From Ihuprevotella massiliensis (GTDB taxonomy: Bacteria; Bacteroidota; Bacteroidia; Bacteroidales; Bacteroidaceae), in assembly GCA_900095835.1 (NCBI GenBank), contig LT608321.1, positions 1,353,085 through 1,417,084 on the forward strand: DNA of 64,000 bases. Reading direction: 5' to 3'. Shown here piece after piece: positions 16,999-24,594 of this stretch. Numbering within the stretch: position 1 is the stretch's first letter; each line of letters begins with the position of its first letter. Under the pieces are notes generated by a model. That model saw nothing but the letters and a program-made list of their open reading frames with translations, was not told where the DNA came from and ran no database searches. The position numbers were made by a program, and so were the translations under genes.

Positions 16999-17195
16999 CT
17001 GGGGTGTTAATCAATTTCTTTGGATGAACCTGCAAGGTCTCTGCTATATGAAATAGCAATTCTAGGCTTGGCTATCGACGGTTGCAACATAGAAATCTAC
17101 GATTTACAGAGTTTCTCAGCAAGCCGTGTTTGCTTAATCCCTTTCTCGATAAGCACCTCTTGAATTCTATTAGTTGGACATTCTATAAATACCAT
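16991..17195 (-). pseudogene. decayed Xre-type HTH regulator upstream of fic
   Basis: The start gives MVFIECPTNRIQEVLIEKGI and KQTRLAEKLCKS, the first half of a Cro/CI-type HTH, then meets TAG at 17099-17097. The second half is readable in another frame as NRR*PSLELLFHIAETLQ and VHPKKLINTPDE, with TAG where Gln is usual, ending at TAA 16993-16991. At least one frameshift and one nonsense change are therefore needed. The restored gene would end inside the fic start (ATGAGTAA), the overlap expected of a translationally coupled regulator-toxin pair. This HTH family commonly sits next to toxin-like genes. Confidence 0.75.
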
Positions 17196-17206
17196 CTGAT
17201 AGTTTG

Positions 17207-17214
17207 CAAATATA
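17207..17214 (-). promoter_or_regulatory. possible -7 element of the HTH-fic unit
   Basis: TATATTTG on the minus strand fits TAnnTTTG. No clear -33 box is seen, and the element is only 11 nt before the HTH ATG, so the mRNA would be nearly leaderless. Confidence 0.35.
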
Positions 17215-17283
17215 GCAAATACTCTTGTATTAGGAATAAAAAGAGGAGATATTTTCCGTAGGGGCAACCAGCGTAAAGTCAAT

Positions 17284-17637
17284 CAGCAATAGCCCCTATT
17301 CCAAAATTTCTATCACCTTTTTGGGGTAGTTCAACACGAAGGATTTGCCTTCTAAAGCATCGAGATATAATGTACCCACCTTGTCTTCGCCTGGATATCC
17401 TAGCCTATAGTCCGCGACGAAGTAGAAATCCCCGATTTGGGTAGGAACGTCCTTATAGAGAGGCACAGTCTCCGAAGAGAGGGGGCGATCAAAGCTCCCT
17501 CCTTCTCTGGTCAGAGATTGCCAAGGAAAACCATACACCCCATGCGGTAAGAGATGTAGCCCTTTATTGAGCGAAAATTGCATGCGCACCTTCCGTCCTC
17601 CCACCTTTGCTTTCAGAAAAACGAAACCATATTCCAC
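17284..17637 (-). repeat. 354-bp direct repeat, copy 2
   Basis: Partner of 15503-15856. This copy is the natural 3' end of the intact gene at 17296-18150, so it is likely the parent copy. The two copies bracket the whole 1.4-kb fic-HTH segment. Confidence 0.95.
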
Positions 17638-18150
17638 CCCCTTACCGATTGAGCATTTCAGACGGATTTTCCTATAATACCGATCAGGACTGCATGGAGT
17701 GAAAGTGTGTCGTTGCAAATCAACATGCCAAGCGCGATGGCTCAGAATGCTGTTGCCCAGCACGAGCTCAGGCACCTTTCCTTTGAACTTTTGCTGCATT
17801 TCCGTCACCACAAACATGACATTACGATAAGTTTCACCGCAGAAATTCAAAGAGTCTAACTGCAAAGAATAGTATCCTCCTTCTTTCTTATTCATTACTG
17901 CCGACTTTAGATGAGCAACATCCACCTTGAGCACATTCACGGCATAGGCAGAATCCATCAGACAATGTGTCAGGGTAGTAGAGACGCCCACTTCATGGGG
18001 CAACACTTTGTCTTGATAAAACAAAGTACTCTCCATCACCATGAAATTTTTGACATAACGAAAAGCCACCGCCCTAGACGATAGGGGCATCGTCCAGAGT
18101 GCGACAAGAACGCTGTATAAACACCAGCGGAAAAACCTGCGGTACATCAT
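17296..18150 (-). CDS. secreted protein, degenerate retropepsin-like fold (uncertain)
   Basis: A 284-residue protein. The start at 18150 gives a signal-like N-terminus (MMYRRFFRWCLYSVLVALWT, then MPLSSRAVAF). The longer open frame upstream is translated from a dispersed repeat array (KSPTF-like repeats) and is rejected as coding. The body resembles clan AA aspartic proteases of Bacteroidetes: a first lobe with VSTTLTHCLMDSAYAVNVL where D-T/S-G would be expected, followed by LVLGNSILSHRAWHVDL, typical of the strand after the active site. The catalytic Asp-Thr-Gly appears as Asp-Ser-Ala, so it may be inactive. The last 118 codons are duplicated at 15515. The family call is tentative. Confidence 0.55.
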   Translation of the reverse strand: MMYRRFFRWCLYSVLVALWTMPLSSRAVAFRYVKNFMVMESTLFYQDKVLPHEVGVSTTLTHCLMDSAYAVNVLKVDVAHLKSAVMNKKEGGYYSLQLDSLNFCGETYRNVMFVVTEMQQKFKGKVPELVLGNSILSHRAWHVDLQRHTFTPCSPDRYYRKIRLKCSIGKGVEYGFVFLKAKVGGRKVRMQFSLNKGLHLLPHGVYGFPWQSLTREGGSFDRPLSSETVPLYKDVPTQIGDFYFVADYRLGYPGEDKVGTLYLDALEGKSFVLNYPKKVIEILE

Positions 18151-18235
18151 CAGTAGACATTGTGTTAGGGTGAACATAAACGGTGCTATGGAAATACTCA
18201 CGACAAATGTAACGATTTCTTCAAGATGCTCGGCA

Positions 18236-18340
18236 AAAAACGTGGGAGATTTTCCAAAAAACATGGGAGTTTTTCTGGAAAACGTCGGAGATTTTTTCAA
18301 AAACGTGGGAAGTTTTAGAACGAACTTGGGAGCTTTATAG
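18236..18340 (+). repeat. array of five ~22-bp AACGTGGGAGATTTT units (family C, copy 1)
   Basis: The units follow AAAACGTGGGAGATTTTCC with variants CATGGGAG, CGTCGGAG, CGTGGGAA and CTTGGGAG at a 20-23 nt period. A second five-unit array in inverse orientation lies at 61620-61712, and the core also forms the terminator stem at 38965-38997. Confidence 0.8.
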
Positions 18341-18415
18341 AATAGACCTGGAAAGGCACACTCGAAGCAATTAACATTTTGCGACAACTCATCAAAACAT
18401 CAAGGTTTTCAAGTT

Positions 18416-18703
18416 CCCTCGCGCGCGCGTAACAAGGGATTATACTCTTTTCTCTTTCACAACCTTCACAGAATTCTTTATAACCCACTCAAAAACAAGA
18501 GATAACGCGTATATTTCGGACATATTTTAACAATCCACCTTTTTATCCAGAAAAATATAGGTCAAATCGGCATTAAAAATAGACTTCCCTCCAGCTCTTT
18601 CTCGGCACAAAAATCATGAAAAAAAACTCGTTTCGGTGAAGGTTGTGAAAGCAAAAAGTCAAAATTCCCAGGGAAGGCGCGCGCGTCACACGCGTGTACG
18701 AGG
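18416..18703. repeat. 288-bp palindromic MITE-like element (family A, copy 1)
   Basis: The left arm (18416-18469, inverted) and right arm (18636-18703) share GTGAAGGTTGTGAAAG at their inner ends, then a partly conserved AT-rich section, then CG-alternating outer ends (CGCGCGCG). The 166-bp centre has no gene. The same architecture recurs at 61241-61543, and a single arm at 49625-49680. No transposase and no obvious target-site duplication are seen. Confidence 0.7.
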
Positions 18704-18706
18704 AAA

Positions 18707-18865
18707 TTAGACGTTAGAGGGTCGCAGACCCTTTTTGCTCGCCATGACAAGCATGGATCGGGGGACTTAGACATTAGACGTAAGAGGTTAGACGTTAGAC
18801 ATCTTCGCCGCAGGGCTCTAACGTCTAACGTCTAATTTCTAATCTCTATTTCGGACATTAGACGG
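18707..18865. repeat. TTAGACG heptamer repeat element (family B, copy 1)
   Basis: Clusters of TTAGACG/CGTCTAA surround a 60-bp block (18710-18769) that reappears inverted at 20524-20583 with 56 of 60 identities. The arms 18787-18799 and 18817-18829 are perfectly complementary (13 bp) around a 17-nt loop. The 60-bp block carries the hairpin GGGTCGCAGACCC followed by TTTTT (18719-18736), which reads as a rightward terminator. Confidence 0.8.
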
Positions 18866-19089
18866 AATCGGGAGATTGTCCCTATTGTGCTGGACGCTCG
18901 ACAAAACGAGAATAAAAACACTAGATTCTGCAACTTCCACATAGCAATATCATCTATATCCAAAGAAAAAAATGCACTTTTCTGCCGATTTTTCTCTCTT
19001 TGCCCCCATATCCTCCCATACATAAGTAGGAGGACAACGGCACGGTGCCCACGTTCTGACCTACTGACTTACATGATTACCGCATTTGA

Positions 19090-19121
19090 TTTGGTCATAT
19101 CCGCTTTTTTGGTTATTTTTG
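19090..19121 (+). promoter_or_regulatory. promoter of the GT4 glycosyltransferase gene
   Basis: TTTG at 19090-19093, exactly 20 nt, then TATTTTTG at 19114-19121; the ATG follows at 19145. This supports the start at 19145 over the longer open frame that reaches back to 18887. Confidence 0.75.
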
Positions 19122-19144
19122 TCCGATATACTATTCTCACTTGG

Positions 19145-20395
19145 ATGAAAGTTCTCATCGTCAACACTAGCGAATCCACTGGCGGAGCAGCCGTTGCCGC
19201 CCACCGCCTTATGGATGCCCTCCGCGCCAATGGTGTGGAGGCAGAAATGTTGGTGCGCAACCGCAGCACCAGCGATACGCTCGTGCATGCGCCCCACTGC
19301 AAATGGTGGCTCAAATGGTGCTTCCTATGGGAACGACTCGTTATCTTCATTCATCTCCGCTTCTCGCGCAAAGGACTTTTTGCCATCGACATCGCCAATG
19401 TGGGCACAGACATCACCGCACGCCCTGAGTTTAAGGCTGCCGATGTGATTCACCTACACTGGATCAACCAAGGTTGGCTCTCTCTCAAGAGTTTGCAACG
19501 CATTCTCCAGAGTGGCAAACGCGTGGTGTGGACGATGCACGACCTCTGGCCCGTGTCGAGCATTTGCCACTATGCCGAAGAGTGCACCGGTTTTCACAAC
19601 GCATGCGGACACTGCCCCCAACTGCCTCATCCCAGCAGCAAAGACTTGTCGCACCAAGTGTGGAAACAGAAAGAGAAAGTTTACCGAAAAGGAAAAATCA
19701 CCTTCGTAGCTTGCAGCCAATGGTTGGCGACACAAGCGCGAATGGCTTCTCTCTCACAAGGACATCGCGTGGTGAGCATCCCCAATGCCATCGACACGCA
19801 GGTGTTTCGTCCCATGGACCGCAGAGCAGCTCGCGAAGCCTTAGGACTTCCCACTGATCCAAATTTGAAAATCGTGCTTTTCGTGGCACAACAGATCACC
19901 AATGTGCGCAAAGGTGGTCCTTACCTCATCGAGGCGTTCCAAAAACTCTTGGCAGCGCATCCCGACTATCGCCACAACACTGCCCTGCTCATCCTCGGTG
20001 GGGCAGCCGAACAATACATCTCGTCTTTTGATGTCCCAGTTTTTCCAGTGGGATATACCGAAGAAGTGGAACGCATCGTGCAGACCTACAATGCTGCCGA
20101 CCTCTTTGTCATTCCCTCGGTGTCGGACAATTTGCCCAACACCATCATGGAAGCCTTAGCTTGCGGACTCCCTTGCGTAGGTTTTGCAGCAGGCGGCATT
20201 CCCGAAATGATTGATCATCACTCCAACGGTTATGTGGCGCGCGCACAAGACACGCAAGATTTAGCAAATGGACTGCACTGGGTGCTTCAGTCGGATGCCA
20301 CAACGCTGCAACAAGCAGCCCTCGACAAGGTGCACCGCTGCTACTCTCAACAGAGTGTGGCGCAACAATATCTCGCCATCTACGAGGGGAAATAG
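19145..20395 (+). CDS. GT4 family glycosyltransferase
   Basis: A 416-residue GT-B glycosyltransferase acting on surface polysaccharide or lipid-linked sugar (substrate unknown). The start at 19145 gives MKVLIVNTSESTGGAAVAAH, the typical first strand and glycine loop of GT4 enzymes. The C-terminal Rossmann domain holds the donor-binding E-x7-E region in PNTIMEALACGLPCVGF and GGIPEMI near residues 335-360. No membrane segments, so cytoplasmic or peripheral. It has its own promoter, and the gene is enclosed by inverted copies of the TTAGACG repeat element. A GT2 gene follows on the same strand after 218 nt, so the two may act in one pathway. Confidence 0.9.
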   Translation: MKVLIVNTSESTGGAAVAAHRLMDALRANGVEAEMLVRNRSTSDTLVHAPHCKWWLKWCFLWERLVIFIHLRFSRKGLFAIDIANVGTDITARPEFKAADVIHLHWINQGWLSLKSLQRILQSGKRVVWTMHDLWPVSSICHYAEECTGFHNACGHCPQLPHPSSKDLSHQVWKQKEKVYRKGKITFVACSQWLATQARMASLSQGHRVVSIPNAIDTQVFRPMDRRAAREALGLPTDPNLKIVLFVAQQITNVRKGGPYLIEAFQKLLAAHPDYRHNTALLILGGAAEQYISSFDVPVFPVGYTEEVERIVQTYNAADLFVIPSVSDNLPNTIMEALACGLPCVGFAAGGIPEMIDHHSNGYVARAQDTQDLANGLHWVLQSDATTLQQAALDKVHRCYSQQSVAQQYLAIYEGK

Positions 20396-20442
20396 TATTT
20401 TCAACCTCCACACAGCACAGTCAAGCCCAAGGGTATGGAGGC

Positions 20443-20628
20443 ACTAACGTCTAATGTCTACCCTCTAACGTCTAACTGCTAGCGTCTAAAAAGGGTCCGC
20501 GACCCTCTAACGTCTAACTGGTCTAAGTACCCCGAGCCATGCTTGTCGTGGCGAGCAAAAAGGGTCCGCGACCCTCTAACGTCTAATCTCTAACGTCTAA
20601 CGTCTAACGTCTAATGTCTAATATCTCC
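20443..20628. repeat. TTAGACG heptamer repeat element (family B, copy 2, inverted)
   Basis: Over a dozen CGTCTAA/TTAGACG-type heptamers fill nearly all of the spacer between the two glycosyltransferase genes. The segment 20524-20583 is the inverted partner of 18710-18769. The hairpin GGGTCCGCGACCC occurs twice (20493-20505 and 20562-20574), each preceded by AAAAA, so both read as leftward terminators. The heptamers run into the next gene: its ATG at 20614 lies inside CTAATGTCTAA. Confidence 0.85.
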
Positions 20629-21408
20629 TTCACCATTGCCACGGTGTGTTACAACGCAGCCGAGACCATAGAGCGCACCCTTCATTCAGTGGGTGCGCAA
20701 GACTATCCCTTTGTGGAGCATCTCATCATCGATGGCGCATCAAAAGATGCGACCCTCAATCACTTGCACCTTTGGGAAAAGCAACAAGAAGAGATATCGA
20801 CTTCCCACAAATTGGTGGTAGTGTCTGAGTCCGACAAGGGACTTTATGACGCGATGAACAAAGCCTTGCGCTTGGCAACAGGAGATTACGTGCTGTTTCT
20901 CAATGCAGGCGACTGTTTCCACTCCCCCACCACCCTCAGCGACATCGCACGGAGCATCCAGGCTGCGAAATATCCTGACGGACAACTTCCGGCTGTGCTC
21001 TATGGCGACACCGACTTGGTGGACAATGATGGACAATTCTTGCGTCATCGCCGACTTTCTCCTCCCGAGCAGTTGCGATGGCAGGATTTCCAACAAGGGA
21101 TGCTCGTGTGTCACCAAGCCTTCTTCGTGCGCACCGACTTAGGACGTGAGATCAACTACAATCTGTCCTATCGTTTTTCGGCTGACTACGATTGGTGCCT
21201 CCGCATCATGCAGCGCGCTGAAACCTTGGCACTTCCCCTCCACAACACGCACCTCGTCGTGGCAGACTATTTGGCAGAAGGGATGACCACACGCAATCAC
21301 CGCGCCTCACTCCTAGAGCGTTTCCACATCATGAAACGCCATTTCGGCACCACCAAAACTATTGCGCAGCACGCATGGTTTGTGGCACGCACCTTGATCA
21401 AACGATAA
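20614..21408 (+). CDS. GT2 family glycosyltransferase
   Basis: A 264-residue GT-A glycosyltransferase. It begins MSNISFTIATVCYNAAETIERTL with the nucleotide-binding first strand; the Asp of HLIIDGASKDAT and the later D-x-D equivalent in LYGDTDLVDNDG fit the WcaE/WcaA-like subgroup. The C-terminal RFSADYDWCLRIMQRAE matches the acceptor-side region of that group. No membrane helix is seen. Start and first codons lie within the heptamer repeat, and no Bacteroidetes promoter or Shine-Dalgarno motif separates the repeat from the ATG; expression may depend on read-through from the GT4 gene. Confidence 0.88.
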   Translation: MSNISFTIATVCYNAAETIERTLHSVGAQDYPFVEHLIIDGASKDATLNHLHLWEKQQEEISTSHKLVVVSESDKGLYDAMNKALRLATGDYVLFLNAGDCFHSPTTLSDIARSIQAAKYPDGQLPAVLYGDTDLVDNDGQFLRHRRLSPPEQLRWQDFQQGMLVCHQAFFVRTDLGREINYNLSYRFSADYDWCLRIMQRAETLALPLHNTHLVVADYLAEGMTTRNHRASLLERFHIMKRHFGTTKTIAQHAWFVARTLIKR

Positions 21409-21448
21409 ACCTCCCTCTCCTTTTTCTCCCACTCTCTCCTCTCTCAGC

Positions 21449-21949
21449 ATGAAGATTACCGATAAAGACACGGCTTGGTCGTGGGCAACCGACCGATGTG
21501 CACGGCGCGAGTGTTGCCGTTTCGACATCGAACAGAAGCTCCGAGAGACACCCCTCTCTGCCGCTGACCGCGAACTCGTGCTCGATGCCCTAGAGGATGA
21601 GAAATACATCGATTCGGCACGCTATGCACGCGCTTTTGTGCACGACAAATTAGCCTACGACCGATGGGGACGACTTAAGATGCAACAAGCTCTGCGACTG
21701 AAACGCATCCCACAATGTGACATCACCGAGGCTTTTGCAGAAATGATCGAACCCGATACCTATCGCGAGGCGCTCCGTGCGGTGATAGCGAGCAAATTGC
21801 GCTCTCTTCGCTTCGATGCTTCCGACAAACAAGCGGTGTTTGCTGCTTCGCAGAAACTCGTGCGATATGCAGCTTCACGTGGGTTTGAAGCGGATTTGAT
21901 TTTTTCGACTATCGATGAAGTGCTCCAAGGTGCACTCGAAGAGGAATAA
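21449..21949 (+). CDS. recX: regulatory protein RecX
   Basis: RecX binds RecA filaments and inhibits recombinase and coprotease activity. The 166-residue length and three-helix repeat organisation fit. Recognisable segments are AWSWATDRCARRECCRFDIEQ at the start, LEDEKYIDSARYARAFVHDK (the most conserved RecX motif, about 50-69) and GRLKMQQALRLKRI near 74-87. It is the first gene of a same-strand run that continues to 26451. Confidence 0.9.
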   Translation: MKITDKDTAWSWATDRCARRECCRFDIEQKLRETPLSAADRELVLDALEDEKYIDSARYARAFVHDKLAYDRWGRLKMQQALRLKRIPQCDITEAFAEMIEPDTYREALRAVIASKLRSLRFDASDKQAVFAASQKLVRYAASRGFEADLIFSTIDEVLQGALEEE

Positions 21950-22017
21950 TCTTCCTCATCATCGCCTATTTGGATTAGGTGAAATATCCATTTTTCATCC
22001 CTCATTTCCTATATCTC

Positions 22018-23055
22018 ATGTGTAAAATCAGACTTTCGCTTATCGTCCTACTTTTGTTAGGACTCAGTTGCGGATGCTCCACCGTTGCCAAGGCACAAAC
22101 TGCCATCGATTTGCACACGGGGCGCGTGACAAAGGCTACTCCCAACGAGAACCCGATGAGCAAACAGCGCATCATGGCGCGCGATCGCGTGCTGGCTACG
22201 CAAGACTCGTTGGCGTATAATGAAGCGGTGAAGAAGGCTTTCTTCTTATTGCGCAACGACTCTTTGCCACAAGCACAGCACGAACTTGAACACGCGCTTC
22301 GCTTGCTACCTAAAGCAGAGAGCAATGCGGTGTTGCGCTTGAACCTTGCCAAGATTTACTATTGGCGCGAACAATGGCGCGATGCCGAACGCACACTGCG
22401 TGAGGTGCGCGCTGAATTGACGCAGCAGTTGGCACAGAAAGGCAATGTCAAGACCACCCTTGAGGCTGCTCCCAAAAGCAATTTGCAATCGCTCATCAAC
22501 GAAACTTACCTTTGGCAGTACAATACGCTCTATCGTTTGGGCAAATATCAAGTTACGGCAGACAGCCTAAAGGCATTCTTGCAGAACAACCCAGAACTGT
22601 CGCCCCACGAAGAAATGGATGCTTATACCCTCTTGGGGGATTGTCACCTCGCACTCAAAGAGTACGAATCGGCTGTCGCTGCCTACAAGCATACCCTGAA
22701 AATAGAAGCTAATGCCAGCGAAGCTCTACTCCCCTTGACACAGGCTTTGCACGCACTGAAGCGCGACGATGAAGCCTTGCTCTACCTCAATGCCGTGCTT
22801 CAATATGAAAATTACGAAGAACCGCTAGAAGCCCGCGCCAAACTCCATCACGAAATGGGGAATGAAGAGGCTGCATTGGCTGACTGGGACACATTGGTGA
22901 AGGAGAACCCTCAAAAGTTGTCTTACCAAGTGGCGCGCGCAGAGATGCTGTTGGCATTGGGCATGAAGTCCAAAGCCAAAGAAGCGGTGAAGAAGTTGCT
23001 GCACGCTGGTTTTCCCCACAAAGAATTGCCAGTGCAGTTGCAGAAACTGAAATAA
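22018..23055 (+). CDS. secreted TPR-repeat protein
   Basis: The ATG at 22018 is chosen because it starts a signal sequence (MCKIRLSLIVLLLLGLSCGC); the frame is open from 21979. The two Cys residues after LGLS could make it a lipoprotein, but AKAQ at residues 24-27 also fits signal peptidase I. The mature 320 residues are helical with at least five tetratricopeptide-like units (for example AVLRLNLAKIYYWREQWRDA, AYTLLGDCHLALKEYESAVA, AKLHHEMGNEEAALADW). TPR arrays mediate protein contacts; the partner is unknown. It ends 24 nt before the GHL10 gene. Confidence 0.82.
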   Translation: MCKIRLSLIVLLLLGLSCGCSTVAKAQTAIDLHTGRVTKATPNENPMSKQRIMARDRVLATQDSLAYNEAVKKAFFLLRNDSLPQAQHELEHALRLLPKAESNAVLRLNLAKIYYWREQWRDAERTLREVRAELTQQLAQKGNVKTTLEAAPKSNLQSLINETYLWQYNTLYRLGKYQVTADSLKAFLQNNPELSPHEEMDAYTLLGDCHLALKEYESAVAAYKHTLKIEANASEALLPLTQALHALKRDDEALLYLNAVLQYENYEEPLEARAKLHHEMGNEEAALADWDTLVKENPQKLSYQVARAEMLLALGMKSKAKEAVKKLLHAGFPHKELPVQLQKLK

Positions 23056-23079
23056 AACGCTAAGAACCTATATTACTAC

Positions 23080-24594
23080 ATGCGAGTTTTCTCTCGATTT
23101 ATCGTCCCGATGTTGCTCACATTCAGCAGTCTACTCCCGATTGCTGCGCAGCGTTACATCGTTCCCTCTCCTCAACGCGAAGTGCGCGCCGTATGGTTTT
23201 GCACTCTTGGTGGCATGGACTGGCCCGGACATCAATATGCGCAGACGGCTTACAAAGCAGAACAGCAAAAACAACTCTTGTGTCAGACCTTCGACCAGTT
23301 GCAACGTGCGGGCATCAACACTATTCTCTTCCAAACGCGCCTACGCTCTACAACGGCTTATCCTTCGCGCTACGAACCTTGGGATGGGGCTTTCTCGGGC
23401 ACGCCTGGCGTGGCTCCGCCTTACGATGTTTTAGCGTTTGCCGTGGAAGAAGCGCACCGCCGTGGCATGGAATTGCACGCCTATTTAGTGGCTTATCCCA
23501 TCTGCTCGGTAGCTTTGGCGAAACAACTGGGCAAACAGTCGCTCCCTGCGCGACGTCCCGACCTCTGTGTGCGCGCTGGCGACAAATGGATGATGGATCC
23601 AGGTCGCCCCGGTACGGCAGAACACATCGCTGCGATGGCGAGAGAAATTGTGGAAAACTATGAGGTGGACGGCATCCACCTAGATTATATCCGTTATCCT
23701 GAAAAGGAAATCCCCTTTAACGACAACAAGACCTATGCGCACTACGGACACGGTCAACCCAAAGCACAATGGCGGCGCGACAATGTGACACGAACGGTGC
23801 GTAAGGTGGCAGAGGCGGTGCGCAGTGTGCGCCCTTGGGTGAAGATGTCTTGTTCTCCGATAGGCAAATATGCCGATCTTCCCCTCCACATGTCTTATGG
23901 ATGGAACGCTCGCGATGCGGTGAACCAAGATGCGCAAGCGTGGCTCCGCGAGGGCTGGATGGACATGCTCTTCCCGATGATGTATTTCGATGGGAAACAT
24001 TTCTACCCTTTTGCAGTGAACTGGCACGAACAGTCGAGCGGTCGCCCTGTGATTCCAGGATTGGGCATCTATTTTCTGGATCCTAGTGAGAAAGACTGGG
24101 ACGTGATGCGCGTGATGCGACAAATCAACTTCACCCGACAACTGGGTATGAGCGGTCAGGCTTACTTCCGCAGCCGTTTTCTACTCAATAATGTCAAAGG
24201 TTTACTGGACTTTGTGACTGATGCTTATCGACAACCTGCCTTGTCACCTGCGATGACGTGGCTAGACAGCATCGCTCCTGCGAGTCCGCAGTGGCAATCT
24301 CAAATCGTGGGACAAACTTTGCGCTTCTCATGGCAACCCGTTGCGGACAATACGCCCGTGGTCTACAACCTATACCGCCTCACCGAACAGGGTGCACAAC
24401 TGGTGGCGCACCATCTCCGTAGCACTCATTTTGACTATACCCCTGCGCTGCCTAGCCTGCTGCACGACACCTATGCCGTTGTGGCGATGGATGCCTATGG
24501 CAACGAATCTCTTCTCCCTAAATACCAACCCCATGCGCCTTCTACTCCTCACCTTTTGGGCTTGCCTTCCGCTGTGGCTCGCAGCCGAAAATAA
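23080..24594 (+). CDS. secreted glycoside-hydrolase-like protein, GHL10 (DUF187) family
   Basis: Family of TIM-barrel proteins related to glycosidases (YngK type), presumed to act on cell-wall or surface glycans; few members are characterised. The signal peptide is MRVFSRFIVPMLLTFSSLLP, cleaved after IAA. Residues 30-340 carry the family landmarks: REVRAVWFCTLGGMDW, AGINTILFQTRLR, YDVLAFAVEEAHRRGMELHAY, VDGIHLDYIRYP and WVKMSCSPIGKY. The last 100 residues (NTPVVYNLYRL to NESLLP) resemble a fibronectin III-like domain. Its 3' end overlaps the next gene by 62 nt. Confidence 0.88.
   Translation: MRVFSRFIVPMLLTFSSLLPIAAQRYIVPSPQREVRAVWFCTLGGMDWPGHQYAQTAYKAEQQKQLLCQTFDQLQRAGINTILFQTRLRSTTAYPSRYEPWDGAFSGTPGVAPPYDVLAFAVEEAHRRGMELHAYLVAYPICSVALAKQLGKQSLPARRPDLCVRAGDKWMMDPGRPGTAEHIAAMAREIVENYEVDGIHLDYIRYPEKEIPFNDNKTYAHYGHGQPKAQWRRDNVTRTVRKVAEAVRSVRPWVKMSCSPIGKYADLPLHMSYGWNARDAVNQDAQAWLREGWMDMLFPMMYFDGKHFYPFAVNWHEQSSGRPVIPGLGIYFLDPSEKDWDVMRVMRQINFTRQLGMSGQAYFRSRFLLNNVKGLLDFVTDAYRQPALSPAMTWLDSIAPASPQWQSQIVGQTLRFSWQPVADNTPVVYNLYRLTEQGAQLVAHHLRSTHFDYTPALPSLLHDTYAVVAMDAYGNESLLPKYQPHAPSTPHLLGLPSAVARSRK

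Noticed and set aside
18236-18340. CRISPR array
   Set aside because: Units are only about 22 bp, degenerate and contiguous without unique spacers, and no cas genes are nearby.
18151-18387. N-terminal extension of the protease-like protein
   Set aside because: The added residues come from the family C repeat array and would bury the signal peptide inside the protein.
18416-18703. Insertion sequence
   Set aside because: The 166-bp centre cannot encode a transposase and no target duplication is evident; described as MITE-like only.
18887-19144. 86-codon N-terminal extension of the GT4 glycosyltransferase
   Set aside because: A full -33/-7 promoter lies inside it at 19090-19121, and the family N-terminus begins at 19145.
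20443-20628. CRISPR-like repeats in the TTAGACG cluster
   Set aside because: The repeated unit is a 7-bp motif in both orientations, with no repeat-spacer periodicity.
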